Shown: piece by piece, positions 1-8,061 of the stretch
How positions within the stretch are numbered: the stretch's first letter is position 1
Layout of the letters: every line of letters starts with the position of its first letter
Origin: DTBU01 sp964568845
GTDB lineage: Archaea; Thermoproteota; CALKCG01; B24
Length of the DNA stretch: 24,795 bases
Direction of reading: 5' to 3'
Assembly (NCBI GenBank): GCA_964568845.1
Contig: CAZMSC010000022.1
Span: 1 to 24,795 of the forward strand
Position numbers and translations under genes: made by a program
The notes under the pieces: model-generated
Databases searched by the model: none
What the model saw: the letters and a program-made list of their open reading frames with translations, nothing else
What the model was told of the DNA's origin: nothing

Positions 1-1
1 T

Positions 2-1726
2 GCAGTTGCATATTTTGCAAACTTTAACCATCCATGGGGAGTGGACGGAGGATTCGTCTTCATTAAATTAATGGGGCCCGATTATCAGGTTAAGTATATT
101 CCAGACTTCATTGCGCCATCAGGTAGACTTGTTGAAATCCTACACTACGGCGTAGGAAATATAGCAGAAATGCCGTGGATTGACCTAGCTCCCAACATTA
201 TCTGGCATTTCCTACTAGTTGCATTATTCGGTGGTATAAGTATTGGACTTGCCAGTTTATTCAGGAGAAGATGGATTGATGTTGAGATGGTGCCATACCC
301 ACATGTATTACTTGCACATACTGTTATAGTAAATATAGAGACGGCTAAAGGCAAGTGGCCATCTAAAACACCGTTCCTCATGGGGATGCTTATTGGAATT
401 CTACTAGGCATACCTTTGAGTGGTGCTACTCTTTTCCCATGGTTTCCAGACTTATACATGTGGCGTAGTAATACCTGCGGCCCAGGATCGCATTGGATAG
501 CTCCACCAGACATACCTTGGCATCTAGGTCTTGCCAAACACCCACCTTTATACGCATTTCTACTATTGGCACCTTTACATGCTTTAATGAGCATACTGTT
601 CTACTTGCTGGTTTTAGAGATAGCTTTATTTACATCGTTCTCCGTACTTGGAGCCTATACGGGTATGCTTCAAATGGGCTTTTGTGGAAGAAACTGGTGC
701 ACCCCAACACCCTACACGGATCCACCTCTAAACATCTTTGCAATAAATACTGGCAGTGTACTTGGATTGTTTGTGATAACAATGGTTCTTGAAAGACGCT
801 ACATCACGGAAACTTTAAAAATCGCATTCGCAAAAACTAGCAGTAGCCAAGAGGAACCCATATCATATAGATTTTCATGGATTCTACTAATAGTCTCCTT
901 CATATCCATGATTGTATTCTTTACGATTACAGGTCTATCGCCATGGGTCTCCTTCGTCTTACCATTAACGGGAATTGTAACATGGTTTACAATGTCTCAA
1001 CTTTGGGGGCGAGTTGGATTTGAAACAGAACCTTGCTACAACTTCACTCCGGGTTTCTTCAAACTACTAGCTTGGCCTACATTACACTATCCAGAAGTAG
1101 CATCTACAGATGTTGCCTTAACCCCCTTTCTAGTATATGAATATGCTGGGCATATGTCTATGACTGGATGGGGAGGATCATTCTATACAACATTGGCATC
1201 TTATAAAATGGCAAAACTTACAGGGATAAACCCTAGAAACGTATTGAAAGTAATGGTTGTAGCACTATTTGTATCAATGCTTTCAACTAAGATCGTTCAA
1301 TTATCAGCTTACGGTGTATTTGGAGGACAGAGATTTTCTTGGCCCCCCATTTGGAGGGCAACTGGTGAATCTTTCCAAGGATTTCACTGGTCCCGTCCAG
1401 TGGATGCACCCATTTCAGAAGTTAGCGCTTACATAGCCGTAGGCTTTGTTTTCATGGTCTTAATGAGATACTTATACACTAGATTCCTATGGCTACCAGA
1501 TCCTCTGTTTTCAATAGTTGCATGGGATTGGGTTATATCGCTACATGGTACATGGGTTCCAGTATTAGTGGCCTACATAATTAAATCCATCATACTAAGA
1601 ATAGGCGGGAGCAAGCTTTATGAAGATTGGGTAGTGCCTTTTGTCGGAGGATTCATGCTCGGCAATGTATTAGAAGTATTCGCTACGGCAGTCAGCAGTT
1701 ATTTGCTATTCCCACCAACAATATAA
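2..1726 (+). CDS. Large multi-pass membrane protein, DUF6785/OPT-like putative transporter (5' end outside window)
   Basis: The reading frame is open to the left edge (A-V-A-Y-F-A-N-F precedes the GTG at 41), so this is the 3' part of a longer gene. Alignment by eye with the paralog at 12838-14850 suggests about 100 N-terminal residues are missing. The protein is almost entirely hydrophobic helices with short loops. Motifs shared with the paralog are RRRWIDVEMVPYPHV, FPWFPDLYMWRSNTCGPG, MGFCG..WC, LWGRVG..EPCYNF and, near the C terminus, LYEDW.VPF.GGFMLG. This matches what I recall of DUF6785/DUF6784 proteins, which resemble oligopeptide-transporter (OPT) folds. A solute transporter of the cytoplasmic membrane is inferred; the substrate is unknown. 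The conserved cysteines in predicted loops are unusual and could form disulfides or bind metal. It converges on the dehydrogenase gene downstream and ends at a T-rich stretch. The membrane-protein call is firm; the family name is moderate. Confidence 0.75.
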   Translation, partial: AVAYFANFNHPWGVDGGFVFIKLMGPDYQVKYIPDFIAPSGRLVEILHYGVGNIAEMPWIDLAPNIIWHFLLVALFGGISIGLASLFRRRWIDVEMVPYPHVLLAHTVIVNIETAKGKWPSKTPFLMGMLIGILLGIPLSGATLFPWFPDLYMWRSNTCGPGSHWIAPPDIPWHLGLAKHPPLYAFLLLAPLHALMSILFYLLVLEIALFTSFSVLGAYTGMLQMGFCGRNWCTPTPYTDPPLNIFAINTGSVLGLFVITMVLERRYITETLKIAFAKTSSSQEEPISYRFSWILLIVSFISMIVFFTITGLSPWVSFVLPLTGIVTWFTMSQLWGRVGFETEPCYNFTPGFFKLLAWPTLHYPEVASTDVALTPFLVYEYAGHMSMTGWGGSFYTTLASYKMAKLTGINPRNVLKVMVVALFVSMLSTKIVQLSAYGVFGGQRFSWPPIWRATGESFQGFHWSRPVDAPISEVSAYIAVGFVFMVLMRYLYTRFLWLPDPLFSIVAWDWVISLHGTWVPVLVAYIIKSIILRIGGSKLYEDWVVPFVGGFMLGNVLEVFATAVSSYLLFPPTI

Positions 1727-1747
1727 GCATTAAGAAAAATCCAATTA

Positions 1748-1757
1748 TTTTTATTTT
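1748..1757 (+). terminator. T-rich archaeal-type terminator after the putative transporter
   Basis: An almost pure T tract (TTTTTATTTT) begins 22 bases after the stop codon at 1724-1726, in the gap before the convergent dehydrogenase gene. Oligo-T on the non-template strand is the usual archaeal termination signal. There is no obvious hairpin. Position and composition are the only evidence. Confidence 0.4.
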
Positions 1758-1821
1758 ATAATATATTGAAACCACAATGATATCGCACTATATGCAACGA
1801 AACTACGGTATGGAAGCATTG

Positions 1822-2871
1822 TTATGTGTAGCGTTTTTCACAGTATTCGCGGCATTTCTCTATCACCCACATTACTCTTCGAACACTCTGCGGAGTGATG
1901 CTTAATGGTGCCCCTTCACGTAATGTTTTATACAGATCTTCGTAGAAGAGTATTTCACCGCTCTTATGGTCTCTACTTAAGTTCCACGCCTCCTCCTTCC
2001 AAGGGATCTCCTCCCAGTTGTAGCTCCGATCTGGCGTCGGCTCTGTTTCAACCTTCCTCGGAGGTAGGTCTGCAGGGTTGAAGTACTTCCACTTTAATGA
2101 AGTTGATGTACCTGTGAGACCTCCCTGAGTACCCATTATCAGCCACGTGTTCTGAGGGTAAGCGCATGCACGGGTGACTTCGATATCAACTATTGTAGGC
2201 GATTTGCTGATGCCTAATATTATCTTCACGTGGTCTTCAGCATCTCCCAGTGTTAAAGTCCTCTGTAGGTCGCAGAATAGGACTTCCGGCTCTCCATCCC
2301 CGACAAGTTGGAGAGCTTGATCTATTACGTGCGAGGCGTTATTGTTAAGCTCTCCTCCTCCGAATTTCTTTAAAGTCTGCCAATCCCAGCGTCTACCGAA
2401 GAAGTGCCAGAAGATTTTTATAAGCACTATACGGCCTAATATCCCTGAGCGAACTATCTCTCTGACTTTTAGAAAGTCTGGTGCATACCTCATGTTTTGG
2501 AAAATCGTTAAGATTCTGCCGGATTTCTCAGCGGCCTCTATCATAGCATCGGCTTCAGCAAGGCTTGTAGCCATAGGTTTTTCACACACTACGTTCTTCC
2601 CAGCCTTTAAGGCCTCTATGGTTTGCGGAGCATGTAAGTAGCTTGGAGTGGCTACGACTACAAGTTCCACTTCATCGTCTTCTATGAGCTGTTTAAAATT
2701 GGAGTATGCTCTACAACCGAACCTGCTTACGGCTTCACGACGCCTCTCTTCAATAGCGTCTGATACGGCCACTATCTTATACAGGCTGGGGCATTTTGCA
2801 AGTGTATTGGCGTGAATGTTCCAACCGCTTCTTCCAAGACCAGATATGCCTACTTTAACAACATCAGCCAT
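1822..2871 (-). CDS. Gfo/Idh/MocA-family NAD(P)-dependent sugar oxidoreductase
   Basis: A cytoplasmic dehydrogenase of 349 residues, normal for the family. The N-terminal Rossmann domain has the dinucleotide motif GLGRSG at residues 11-16. The family signature CEKPMA follows at 96-101, with the catalytic Lys at 98. The C-terminal substrate domain carries GGGELNNNASH at 171-181, with His181 in the catalytic-base position. The usual Asp of GGGxLxDxGxH is Asn here and the Gly is Ala, so the active site is atypical. Family members oxidise or reduce sugars, inositols and sugar acids. ATG at 2871 is preceded by a GGGTGG Shine-Dalgarno-like stretch. It lies 23 bases downstream of the isomerase/epimerase gene on the same strand, so the two are probably co-transcribed and may act on one substrate. 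The exact substrate cannot be read from the sequence. Confidence 0.88.
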   Translation of the reverse strand: MADVVKVGISGLGRSGWNIHANTLAKCPSLYKIVAVSDAIEERRREAVSRFGCRAYSNFKQLIEDDEVELVVVATPSYLHAPQTIEALKAGKNVVCEKPMATSLAEADAMIEAAEKSGRILTIFQNMRYAPDFLKVREIVRSGILGRIVLIKIFWHFFGRRWDWQTLKKFGGGELNNNASHVIDQALQLVGDGEPEVLFCDLQRTLTLGDAEDHVKIILGISKSPTIVDIEVTRACAYPQNTWLIMGTQGGLTGTSTSLKWKYFNPADLPPRKVETEPTPDRSYNWEEIPWKEEAWNLSRDHKSGEILFYEDLYKTLREGAPLSITPQSVRRVMWVIEKCREYCEKRYT

Positions 2872-2894
2872 AGCTAAACCACCCTAATTGCCTG

Positions 2895-3659
2895 TTATTC
2901 TTTGAAGAGGTTGAGCAGGTACTTCGCAAACCTTGGTACGGCTGTTTTCGGATCTTCCTCTTCTTCATATTCGATTGATATGAAGCCGTTGTAGCCTCCC
3001 TTTATAAGCATCTCCTTCACCTTCTCATAGTCGACTTTACCATTTCCTGTTATGCTTATCTTTCCATGTATGTGGACGGTATATGGGATAGTTTTAGCGA
3101 TATCATCATACGTTGACTCAGCATAATTGCCCAAGTCTAGGTTCACCCCAAGCCACGGTGAGCCTACGCTCTTCACGATCTTCACGACGTTATCTGCTCT
3201 AGCCGTAATCCCCCCGTGATTTTCCAAAGCCATTACGACACCCTTCTCCTCGGCGTAGTTTACACATGTTTTAAGCGCTTCTATTGTCCAATTGGTCGCT
3301 TCAGCTTCAGTATATCTTTTAGGTGTATAGCCTCCGAAAACTCTGAGAGCTGGGGCTCCCAATTCACGGGCAATGTTCAATCCCTCTTCTACGACTTTAA
3401 TCATACGTTCCCTCTCAGAACTTTCTGGAGCACAGAAGTTTGTAGATATCCCTGCACATGATATCGGTAGTCCACGTGAAAAAGCCAGCCTCTTAAGTTT
3501 TCTAAGGTATGATGGTTCTTTAGATGGGAGCCAGTAAAGGGTCAACTCCACACCATCCAAACCTATACGGTGAGCCTCCTCTACAAAGTCTTCATAGCTC
3601 ATCTTTCCATCTTTAAGATAATCCCTGTAAGAGTATGCAGCACAACCGATTTTTATCAT
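2895..3659 (-). CDS. Sugar-phosphate isomerase/epimerase-type TIM barrel (xylose-isomerase-like)
   Basis: A 254-residue single-domain TIM barrel of the AP-endonuclease-2/xylose-isomerase-like superfamily, which interconverts keto-sugars, inosose or related compounds using a divalent metal. The four expected metal ligands are visible in order: Glu146 (ALENHGG), Asp175 (NLDLGN), His198 (VHIHGK) and Glu230 (FISIEYEEE). The N-terminal strand IGCAAYSYRD and the VELT segment at 37-40 are typical of the family. ATG at 3659 is preceded by GGGTGTG, and a TATA-like run lies about 35 bases upstream. It is the first gene of a probable two-gene operon with the dehydrogenase at 1822-2871. Epimerase and dehydrogenase pairs like this are common in inositol and rare-sugar pathways. 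The family is firm; the reaction is undetermined. Confidence 0.85.
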   Translation of the reverse strand: MIKIGCAAYSYRDYLKDGKMSYEDFVEEAHRIGLDGVELTLYWLPSKEPSYLRKLKRLAFSRGLPISCAGISTNFCAPESSERERMIKVVEEGLNIARELGAPALRVFGGYTPKRYTEAEATNWTIEALKTCVNYAEEKGVVMALENHGGITARADNVVKIVKSVGSPWLGVNLDLGNYAESTYDDIAKTIPYTVHIHGKISITGNGKVDYEKVKEMLIKGGYNGFISIEYEEEEDPKTAVPRFAKYLLNLFKE

Positions 3660-3801
3660 TTACACACCCTTCTGAAATTCTAGTTTAAAACTGCTTAAAA
3701 GGTTAACCAGTATAAAGCATACTTAGATCAGCTGAAGCCTATGAGGTTTAAACGCGTCTTAACGGTAAGCCTTTTATGCTATTACCGACTGATATGGTCA
3801 T
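3660..3801. promoter_or_regulatory. Divergent promoter region between the isomerase/epimerase and fucose-isomerase-like genes
   Basis: The 142-bp gap separates two divergently transcribed sugar-type genes. Rightward, a TATA-like CCTTTTATGC at about 3769-3778 lies some 27 bases before the ATG at 3802, so that transcript may be leaderless. Leftward, A/T-rich TATA-like runs lie around 3682-3700. Between them is the self-complementary GGTTAACC at 3701-3708 within a larger, imperfectly symmetric block (GCTT...AAAGC), a candidate operator shared by both directions. A second short palindrome, GTTTAAAC, occupies 3746-3753. Confidence 0.4.
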
Positions 3802-5085
3802 ATGAGTTGTAGAGTTTGCGTAGTCTTCTCACATCCATCTCCAGACGCTCCCACATGGCCTTATAAAGGCTACGATTACGAGGCTAGGAAGAAAGAGCTT
3901 ATGGATCTTTTAGAGAAGAAGCTGCCAGACTTCAATATTACTTTTAAAACAGCTATGAGCTCTAAGGATGGAGAGAAGGTCGTTAAGGAGGTGGGTGACG
4001 TTGACGGATATGTCGTCTACATGCTTGGAATATGGGTTGGAGCCGGATACGCTATAGTAGGTACGGGTAAACCTACGATATTGGTAGATGACTTATACTG
4101 TGGAAGCGGCGAACTCATTTCGACGTATGCTTGGGCTAGGAGTAGGGATCTACCCGTATTAGCTGTAGCATCTTCAAAGTTAGAAGACATTGTTAAAGCT
4201 TTAAGTTTGATTAAAGTCTTGACGCTGATCAAAGGGTCAAAGGTTATCGTTGTAACAGATAGAGACGTGAGGAAGATATCAGAGGCTATTAAAAGCAGTT
4301 TAGGCGTTGAAGTTTTAAAGGCTTCTCCTGAGAGGCTTAACCAGTATTATCGTGAGGCTGATGTTGGAGAGGCGGAAAAGTGGGCTGACAAGTGGATACG
4401 TGAAGCCTTGAGAGTGATAGAACCGAGCAGGGATGAAATTGTCAAAGCAGCTAGGATGTACTTAGCCATGAAGAGGCTTCTGGAGGAGAATGGAGCCATC
4501 GCCATAACTGTAGACTGCCTGACCTTGGTGTATTCAAATAGGCTGGAGGCTTACCCATGCCTAGGATTTTTCCAGTTAAACAACGAGGGATTGATCGGTG
4601 CGTGTGAGGCGGATTTAAGCTCTACGTTGGCGATGCTTATAATTAAACATTTAACCGGAGAGCCGAGCTTCATATCAGACCCAGTCTTCGATTTATCCAA
4701 GGGGTGGATTGTATATGCTCACTGCGTAGCTCCGAACAGAGTCTACGGCCCTAATGGGCCGTCAAACTCCTACATCATAAGGTCTCACGCTGAAGATAGG
4801 AGTGGAGCATCCATACAGTCCCTAATGCCCCTAGAAGAGTGTGTAACAACGATCCAGGTAAACCCGTTTGAGAAGGCCATGAGCGTTCACGTAGGTAAGG
4901 CAGTAGCCAACATCGACGATGAGAAAGCCTGTAGAACTAAGCTAGCCGTGGAAGTTAAAGCTGACCGTATACTTGAAAACTGGAGGTGGGGATGGCATAG
5001 AGTAACGTTCTACGGAGACTGGTTGAATGAGTTGAAAAACCTGGCTAGGCTGATGGGCTTTAAGGTGTACGAGGAGGATAGGTAA
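3802..5085 (+). CDS. L-fucose/L-arabinose isomerase-like protein
   Basis: A 427-residue cytoplasmic protein resembling the FucI/AraA isomerase superfamily, metal enzymes that interconvert aldoses and ketoses. The N-terminal half looks like alternating Rossmann-type units, with VDGYVVYMLGIWVG (67-80) and KPTILVDDLYCGSGE (90-104). The C-terminal half carries the family-like segment GACEADLSSTLAM (266-278) with candidate metal ligands Glu269 and Asp271, then AHC with His307 and HAED with His329. This length is shorter than E. coli FucI (about 590) and AraA (about 500) and fits the shorter archaeal/bacterial relatives, some of which have unknown function. The start rests on the promoter-to-ATG distance; no strong Shine-Dalgarno is visible. 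It converges on the next gene with 2 bases between stops. The family call is fairly good; the true substrate is open. Confidence 0.72.
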   Translation: MSCRVCVVFSHPSPDAPTWPYKGYDYEARKKELMDLLEKKLPDFNITFKTAMSSKDGEKVVKEVGDVDGYVVYMLGIWVGAGYAIVGTGKPTILVDDLYCGSGELISTYAWARSRDLPVLAVASSKLEDIVKALSLIKVLTLIKGSKVIVVTDRDVRKISEAIKSSLGVEVLKASPERLNQYYREADVGEAEKWADKWIREALRVIEPSRDEIVKAARMYLAMKRLLEENGAIAITVDCLTLVYSNRLEAYPCLGFFQLNNEGLIGACEADLSSTLAMLIIKHLTGEPSFISDPVFDLSKGWIVYAHCVAPNRVYGPNGPSNSYIIRSHAEDRSGASIQSLMPLEECVTTIQVNPFEKAMSVHVGKAVANIDDEKACRTKLAVEVKADRILENWRWGWHRVTFYGDWLNELKNLARLMGFKVYEEDR

Positions 5086-5087
5086 GC

Positions 5088-5960
5088 CTAGCGTTTTCTC
5101 ATAAAGTATACTATCAATGCAACTACCGCTATAGCTATGGCTACCCCTACGACTATAGGGATCGTTGGAAAAGGCTTCTCAACTTTAACTCCTCCCATGT
5201 TAAATACCCTATTGAGGATGAACTCGCATATTAGAATCGACCGTGTCGTAGAATCGACATCTCCACCAGTCATACATATTTTGACGACAGCTCCCTTACC
5301 GACCTTTATTAAAACTGGTTCTGCGTAAACCCCGTCATCCGACAGCCCGTAAATTTCACACTCGAAGGTTTCAGCAATTGAGGCATAAGCAGGTCTATCA
5401 GTCCTATAGCTTTCAAAACTAGGCATGACCCTACGTCCAAGCTCCGTGGGTTTTACCTCAGTATTGTCAGCAAACGCCGTAACGGTTATCATACCGAAGA
5501 CGGCGTTTTCAATATAGGGCTGGTGAATATTGGTGTAATTGGAGAAGCCGATGTAGTAGAACTCCCAGTCTCCAGTCCATATAAGTGTTCCACCCGCTTC
5601 AATCCACAACTGTATTGGAGAATCCCGTGTACCCGTCCAAACGGTATCTGGAGCCACGTCTTGAGCCATCAATATGACAGTGTTAGAGGCGTCTTGGAGG
5701 TTTGAAACTATCCCAGCAAGCCGTTTAGCGTCTACGATTTCACATGATACACCGTATTTTGTCAAGGTTTCCGGTATGAATTTTACAATGGTATCTGAGT
5801 CTGCGACTGAAAGCCAACTGTTACGGTATGACGAATCGTAGTATATGTAAACGTTTTTAGACGTTTCAGCCTTACATACATACGTCGTCGATAGACATGC
5901 CACCACTATTAAAATCATAAATAGCTTGTAAAGCTTGCTTTGCAAATGCATATCTCTCAT
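5088..5960 (-). CDS. Secreted, C-terminally membrane-anchored protein with a glutamine-amidotransferase/ThuA-like core
   Basis: A 290-residue protein with a signal peptide (hydrophobic 10-28 after a Lys at 9, likely cleavage near 28-32), an extracellular domain, and a C-terminal membrane helix at about 267-286 followed by Arg-Lys-Arg. It is thus displayed outside and anchored at its C terminus. The core (NVYIYYD, then VILMAQDVAPDTVW, then LWIEAGGTLIWTGDWEF at 118-134) looks like the class-I glutamine-amidotransferase/ThuA-like fold found as an accessory domain in glycosidases. No clear Cys-His-Glu catalytic triad is visible, so a binding or structural role is as likely as catalysis. ATG at 5960 lies about 20 bases from an A/T-rich TATA-like stretch (TTTAATATTATT), which suggests a leaderless transcript. 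The larger anchored protein at 10218-12713 has a similar segment, so the two may work together at the surface. The topology is firm; the fold is tentative. Confidence 0.6.
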   Translation of the reverse strand: MRDMHLQSKLYKLFMILIVVACLSTTYVCKAETSKNVYIYYDSSYRNSWLSVADSDTIVKFIPETLTKYGVSCEIVDAKRLAGIVSNLQDASNTVILMAQDVAPDTVWTGTRDSPIQLWIEAGGTLIWTGDWEFYYIGFSNYTNIHQPYIENAVFGMITVTAFADNTEVKPTELGRRVMPSFESYRTDRPAYASIAETFECEIYGLSDDGVYAEPVLIKVGKGAVVKICMTGGDVDSTTRSILICEFILNRVFNMGGVKVEKPFPTIPIVVGVAIAIAVVALIVYFMRKR

Positions 5961-6124
5961 TTTTCAACCAAGAAAAAATAATATTAAAGTCTTTCCATGC
6001 ATACGGTTGAAATCTTAGAAGACATATTCCTTTAAAACCAAGGATCATTCAGAAAGACATCCATATGTACGTAAACGGCCCCAGTTTGAAAGCTTTTAAA
6101 CCTCTACAGGCCTTACTGAGAAAC

Positions 6125-6133
6125 GGAGGAGGT
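6125..6133 (+). promoter_or_regulatory. Strong Shine-Dalgarno GGAGGAGGT that fixes the start of the beta-propeller gene
   Basis: GGAGGAGGT ends 3 bases before the ATG at 6137. The open frame extends upstream to an ATG at 6065, but the extra 24 residues are not propeller-like, and the upstream ATG has no comparable ribosome-binding site. The start is therefore placed at 6137. Confidence 0.65.
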
Positions 6134-6136
6134 TAT

Positions 6137-7372
6137 ATGAAACGCTCCGGAAAAGTGGTACCAGTGCTTAGACCTCAAGAATTGAAAAACGTTTTTCCAG
6201 ATTTCTCCGGAGGCGTTGGAACACCCTACGTAGTGTTCAACAGTTCGACTGGTGAGAAATGGCTCCTATTCACTGGATGGAGAGACCCAGTCGGTTTAAA
6301 ACGTGAAGGAGCCGTTGCCCCTATAGAGAAGGACTTAACCGTAGATGCTGGTAGAATTAAGAAGATTCTACCGTCCGGGATGATCCCCGGAAACTACACG
6401 ATGAACGCCGTTAGAGGCGTGTACAATCCCGTGAGAGAAGAATTCATAGTGACTGTTACGCAGGATAGTGAAGCATACATATTCCGGTTCGACGTTAACT
6501 GGAATAGATTAGGTTTTAAGCGGATTTTAGAGAACGTAGGAGACCACGGCGTTCCATTTAAACCCATGGGGGCTTACGGTTACCTACACGATGCCGTGGC
6601 CACGATCCCATCTGGAGAGAAGATAAAGCTCCTAGCCATTAGGGATGTAGATGATTTTGATAAGATGGTGGTGGAAGATTATGGGGTGGCTGCTTGGCAT
6701 GGTGGTGGAAACGACGTCTTAGACCTAATCTTAATGCCCCGAATATCCGTGATAACTGAATCTGATGAATTCGGCAAATGGGTTTTAAAGATGCTCATGG
6801 GGCCGCCTCTCAGCGATATTAAAGGGCTTGACTCTGAAGGTGGAGTGCCAGTCATAGGTTTATTGGAGGGGGATATTCTGCCAAACCTCATGGTAGATGA
6901 CTCATTTACGCAGATTGGACATCCCCACTATACGACTGAGCCTGACGGCTATCCTAAGATACTGTTCTCATCTTTCAGGGATACATGGTCAACTAGAAGA
7001 GATACTGGAAGAGAGGGATATATACATGAAATTTACGCAGTTTACGTAGACCATTCCATATTCGACCCGAGAAGTTATGGAGTTCTTAAAGATAGAGTTT
7101 TCGTACAGGCTAAAAGGGAGCTACCTGGAAAGTGGTACTGGACTGGCTCTGCGAGTAAGGCTCTATTAATCCATAGTGGAGCAAAATCCGGCAAGGTTTC
7201 AATTGAAGTATTTGAGGCCACTTCGTTAATAAACCCAGAAGACTACGTAGTTACACGCTTGGAAATACCTGAAGATTGCGGTAAAGTATCGTTAGATGAT
7301 CCAGCGCCTTTCATCAAGATAAATTCAATGAATCCGGCTAAAGGTTCTTTATGGCTCGTATTAAAGTATTAA
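6137..7372 (+). CDS. Beta-propeller protein, GH43/GH32/GH130-like (putative glycosidase or phosphorylase)
   Basis: A 411-residue protein without signal peptide or membrane helix, so probably cytoplasmic. It shows repeated blade-like units with an aromatic-rich strand followed by a turn: GTPYVVFNSSTGEKWLLFTGW (28-48, described by its ends), NPVREEFIVTVTQ (97-109), YLHDAVATIP..KIKLLAIRD (149-170), HPHYTTEPDGYPKILFSSFRD (262-282) and REGYIHEIYAVYVD (292-305). Five such units with polar residues at strand starts resemble the five-bladed propellers of the GH43, GH32 and GH130 clans. I could not assign a full catalytic triad, so the enzyme class is uncertain. Its place among sugar isomerases, dehydrogenases and surface hydrolases supports a carbohydrate role. 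An alternative is a non-catalytic sugar-binding propeller. A possible start at 6065 would add 24 residues. Confidence 0.5.
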   Translation: MKRSGKVVPVLRPQELKNVFPDFSGGVGTPYVVFNSSTGEKWLLFTGWRDPVGLKREGAVAPIEKDLTVDAGRIKKILPSGMIPGNYTMNAVRGVYNPVREEFIVTVTQDSEAYIFRFDVNWNRLGFKRILENVGDHGVPFKPMGAYGYLHDAVATIPSGEKIKLLAIRDVDDFDKMVVEDYGVAAWHGGGNDVLDLILMPRISVITESDEFGKWVLKMLMGPPLSDIKGLDSEGGVPVIGLLEGDILPNLMVDDSFTQIGHPHYTTEPDGYPKILFSSFRDTWSTRRDTGREGYIHEIYAVYVDHSIFDPRSYGVLKDRVFVQAKRELPGKWYWTGSASKALLIHSGAKSGKVSIEVFEATSLINPEDYVVTRLEIPEDCGKVSLDDPAPFIKINSMNPAKGSLWLVLKY

Positions 7373-7386
7373 CTCTACTTCTGGCC

Positions 7387-7397
7387 TTTTTTATTTT
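7387..7397 (+). terminator. T-rich terminator after the beta-propeller gene
   Basis: TTTTTTATTTT starts 14 bases after the stop codon at 7370-7372, flanked by GGCC and GGC that could form a weak stem. It matches archaeal oligo-T termination. The next gene starts about 60 bases later behind its own TATA-like TTTTAAAG. Confidence 0.4.
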
Positions 7398-7454
7398 GGC
7401 AGCAAAACTGTTTTCAGGCTTTAAGTATACTGGCATTTTAAAGGTGTTTAAACT

Positions 7455-7973
7455 TTGCAAGGATCAACCCACTTAGTTATGGGAGTATTTATTCAAAAGA
7501 TTTTAAAGGGAGCTGAACCAGCCTATCTACGGTATTTCCTTACAGCGCTTTTAGCATTCATATCTCACGGCGTTTTAGATAAGTTGGCGAGGTTTACGTA
7601 CCATCCACCTAATCCGCTCTTCGGAGATCTATTCTGGACAACCTATCACTTGATAATCATGCTTCTAAGCATATTCATCATCATTGAATACTGGGATAAG
7701 TATAAGATCGGTATGATATTCTCAATGCTTCCAGACTTAGATTGGGTTGTTTTACACATGTCTAGCTTCTTTTCTCTTCAGACCCTTTTTCGGTACGAGC
7801 CGATTTTCCACAACATCTTTAACCTACTCGACTTTATACCTCCATTTAAATACCTCAATTCACTTCCAGACTTAAGCTTGAGGTGGGAGGGGGCGGTTTT
7901 AGAATCTGGAGTACTATTGACGTTGGTTTTCCTCATCCACGTCGCTGATGGAGAGGCGAAAACGACTAATTAA
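7455..7973 (+). CDS. YdjM-like (DUF457-type) membrane protein, putative metal-dependent hydrolase
   Basis: A 172-residue membrane protein with three or four hydrophobic segments (about 25-38, 62-78, 86-103 and 148-164). It starts with GSTHLVMG (His6) and contains ISHGVLD (His38, Asp42), HPPNP (His50), MLPDLDWV (Asp94, Asp96) and FHNIF (His119). This order of His/Asp residues around membrane helices is what I recall for the YdjM/DUF457 inner-membrane hydrolase family, usually described as metal-dependent; the reaction is poorly known. The start is TTG at 7455, with AAGGTG at 7441-7446 as ribosome-binding site; the THL.MG motif directly after it argues against a longer protein. It lies between the propeller gene and the UroD-like gene on the same strand, 82 bases after the former. 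A link with the sugar island is by position only. Confidence 0.6.
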   Translation: MQGSTHLVMGVFIQKILKGAEPAYLRYFLTALLAFISHGVLDKLARFTYHPPNPLFGDLFWTTYHLIIMLLSIFIIIEYWDKYKIGMIFSMLPDLDWVVLHMSSFFSLQTLFRYEPIFHNIFNLLDFIPPFKYLNSLPDLSLRWEGAVLESGVLLTLVFLIHVADGEAKTTN

Positions 7974-8061
7974 GCACGTATCGTAAAATTAAACTCTTAA
8001 CCCTATCAATATAGCATAGTGGTAAAGTAGTTGAAAGCTAGAAGCCATTGAAGGTGAAAGG

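Noticed and set aside
145..594. 149-residue minus-strand open frame inside the first transporter gene
   Set aside because: It is fully antisense to conserved motifs shared with the paralog; the plus-strand frame explains the sequence.
6065..6136. Upstream ATG of the beta-propeller gene
   Set aside because: It has no ribosome-binding site, whereas GGAGGAGGT sits directly before the ATG at 6137.
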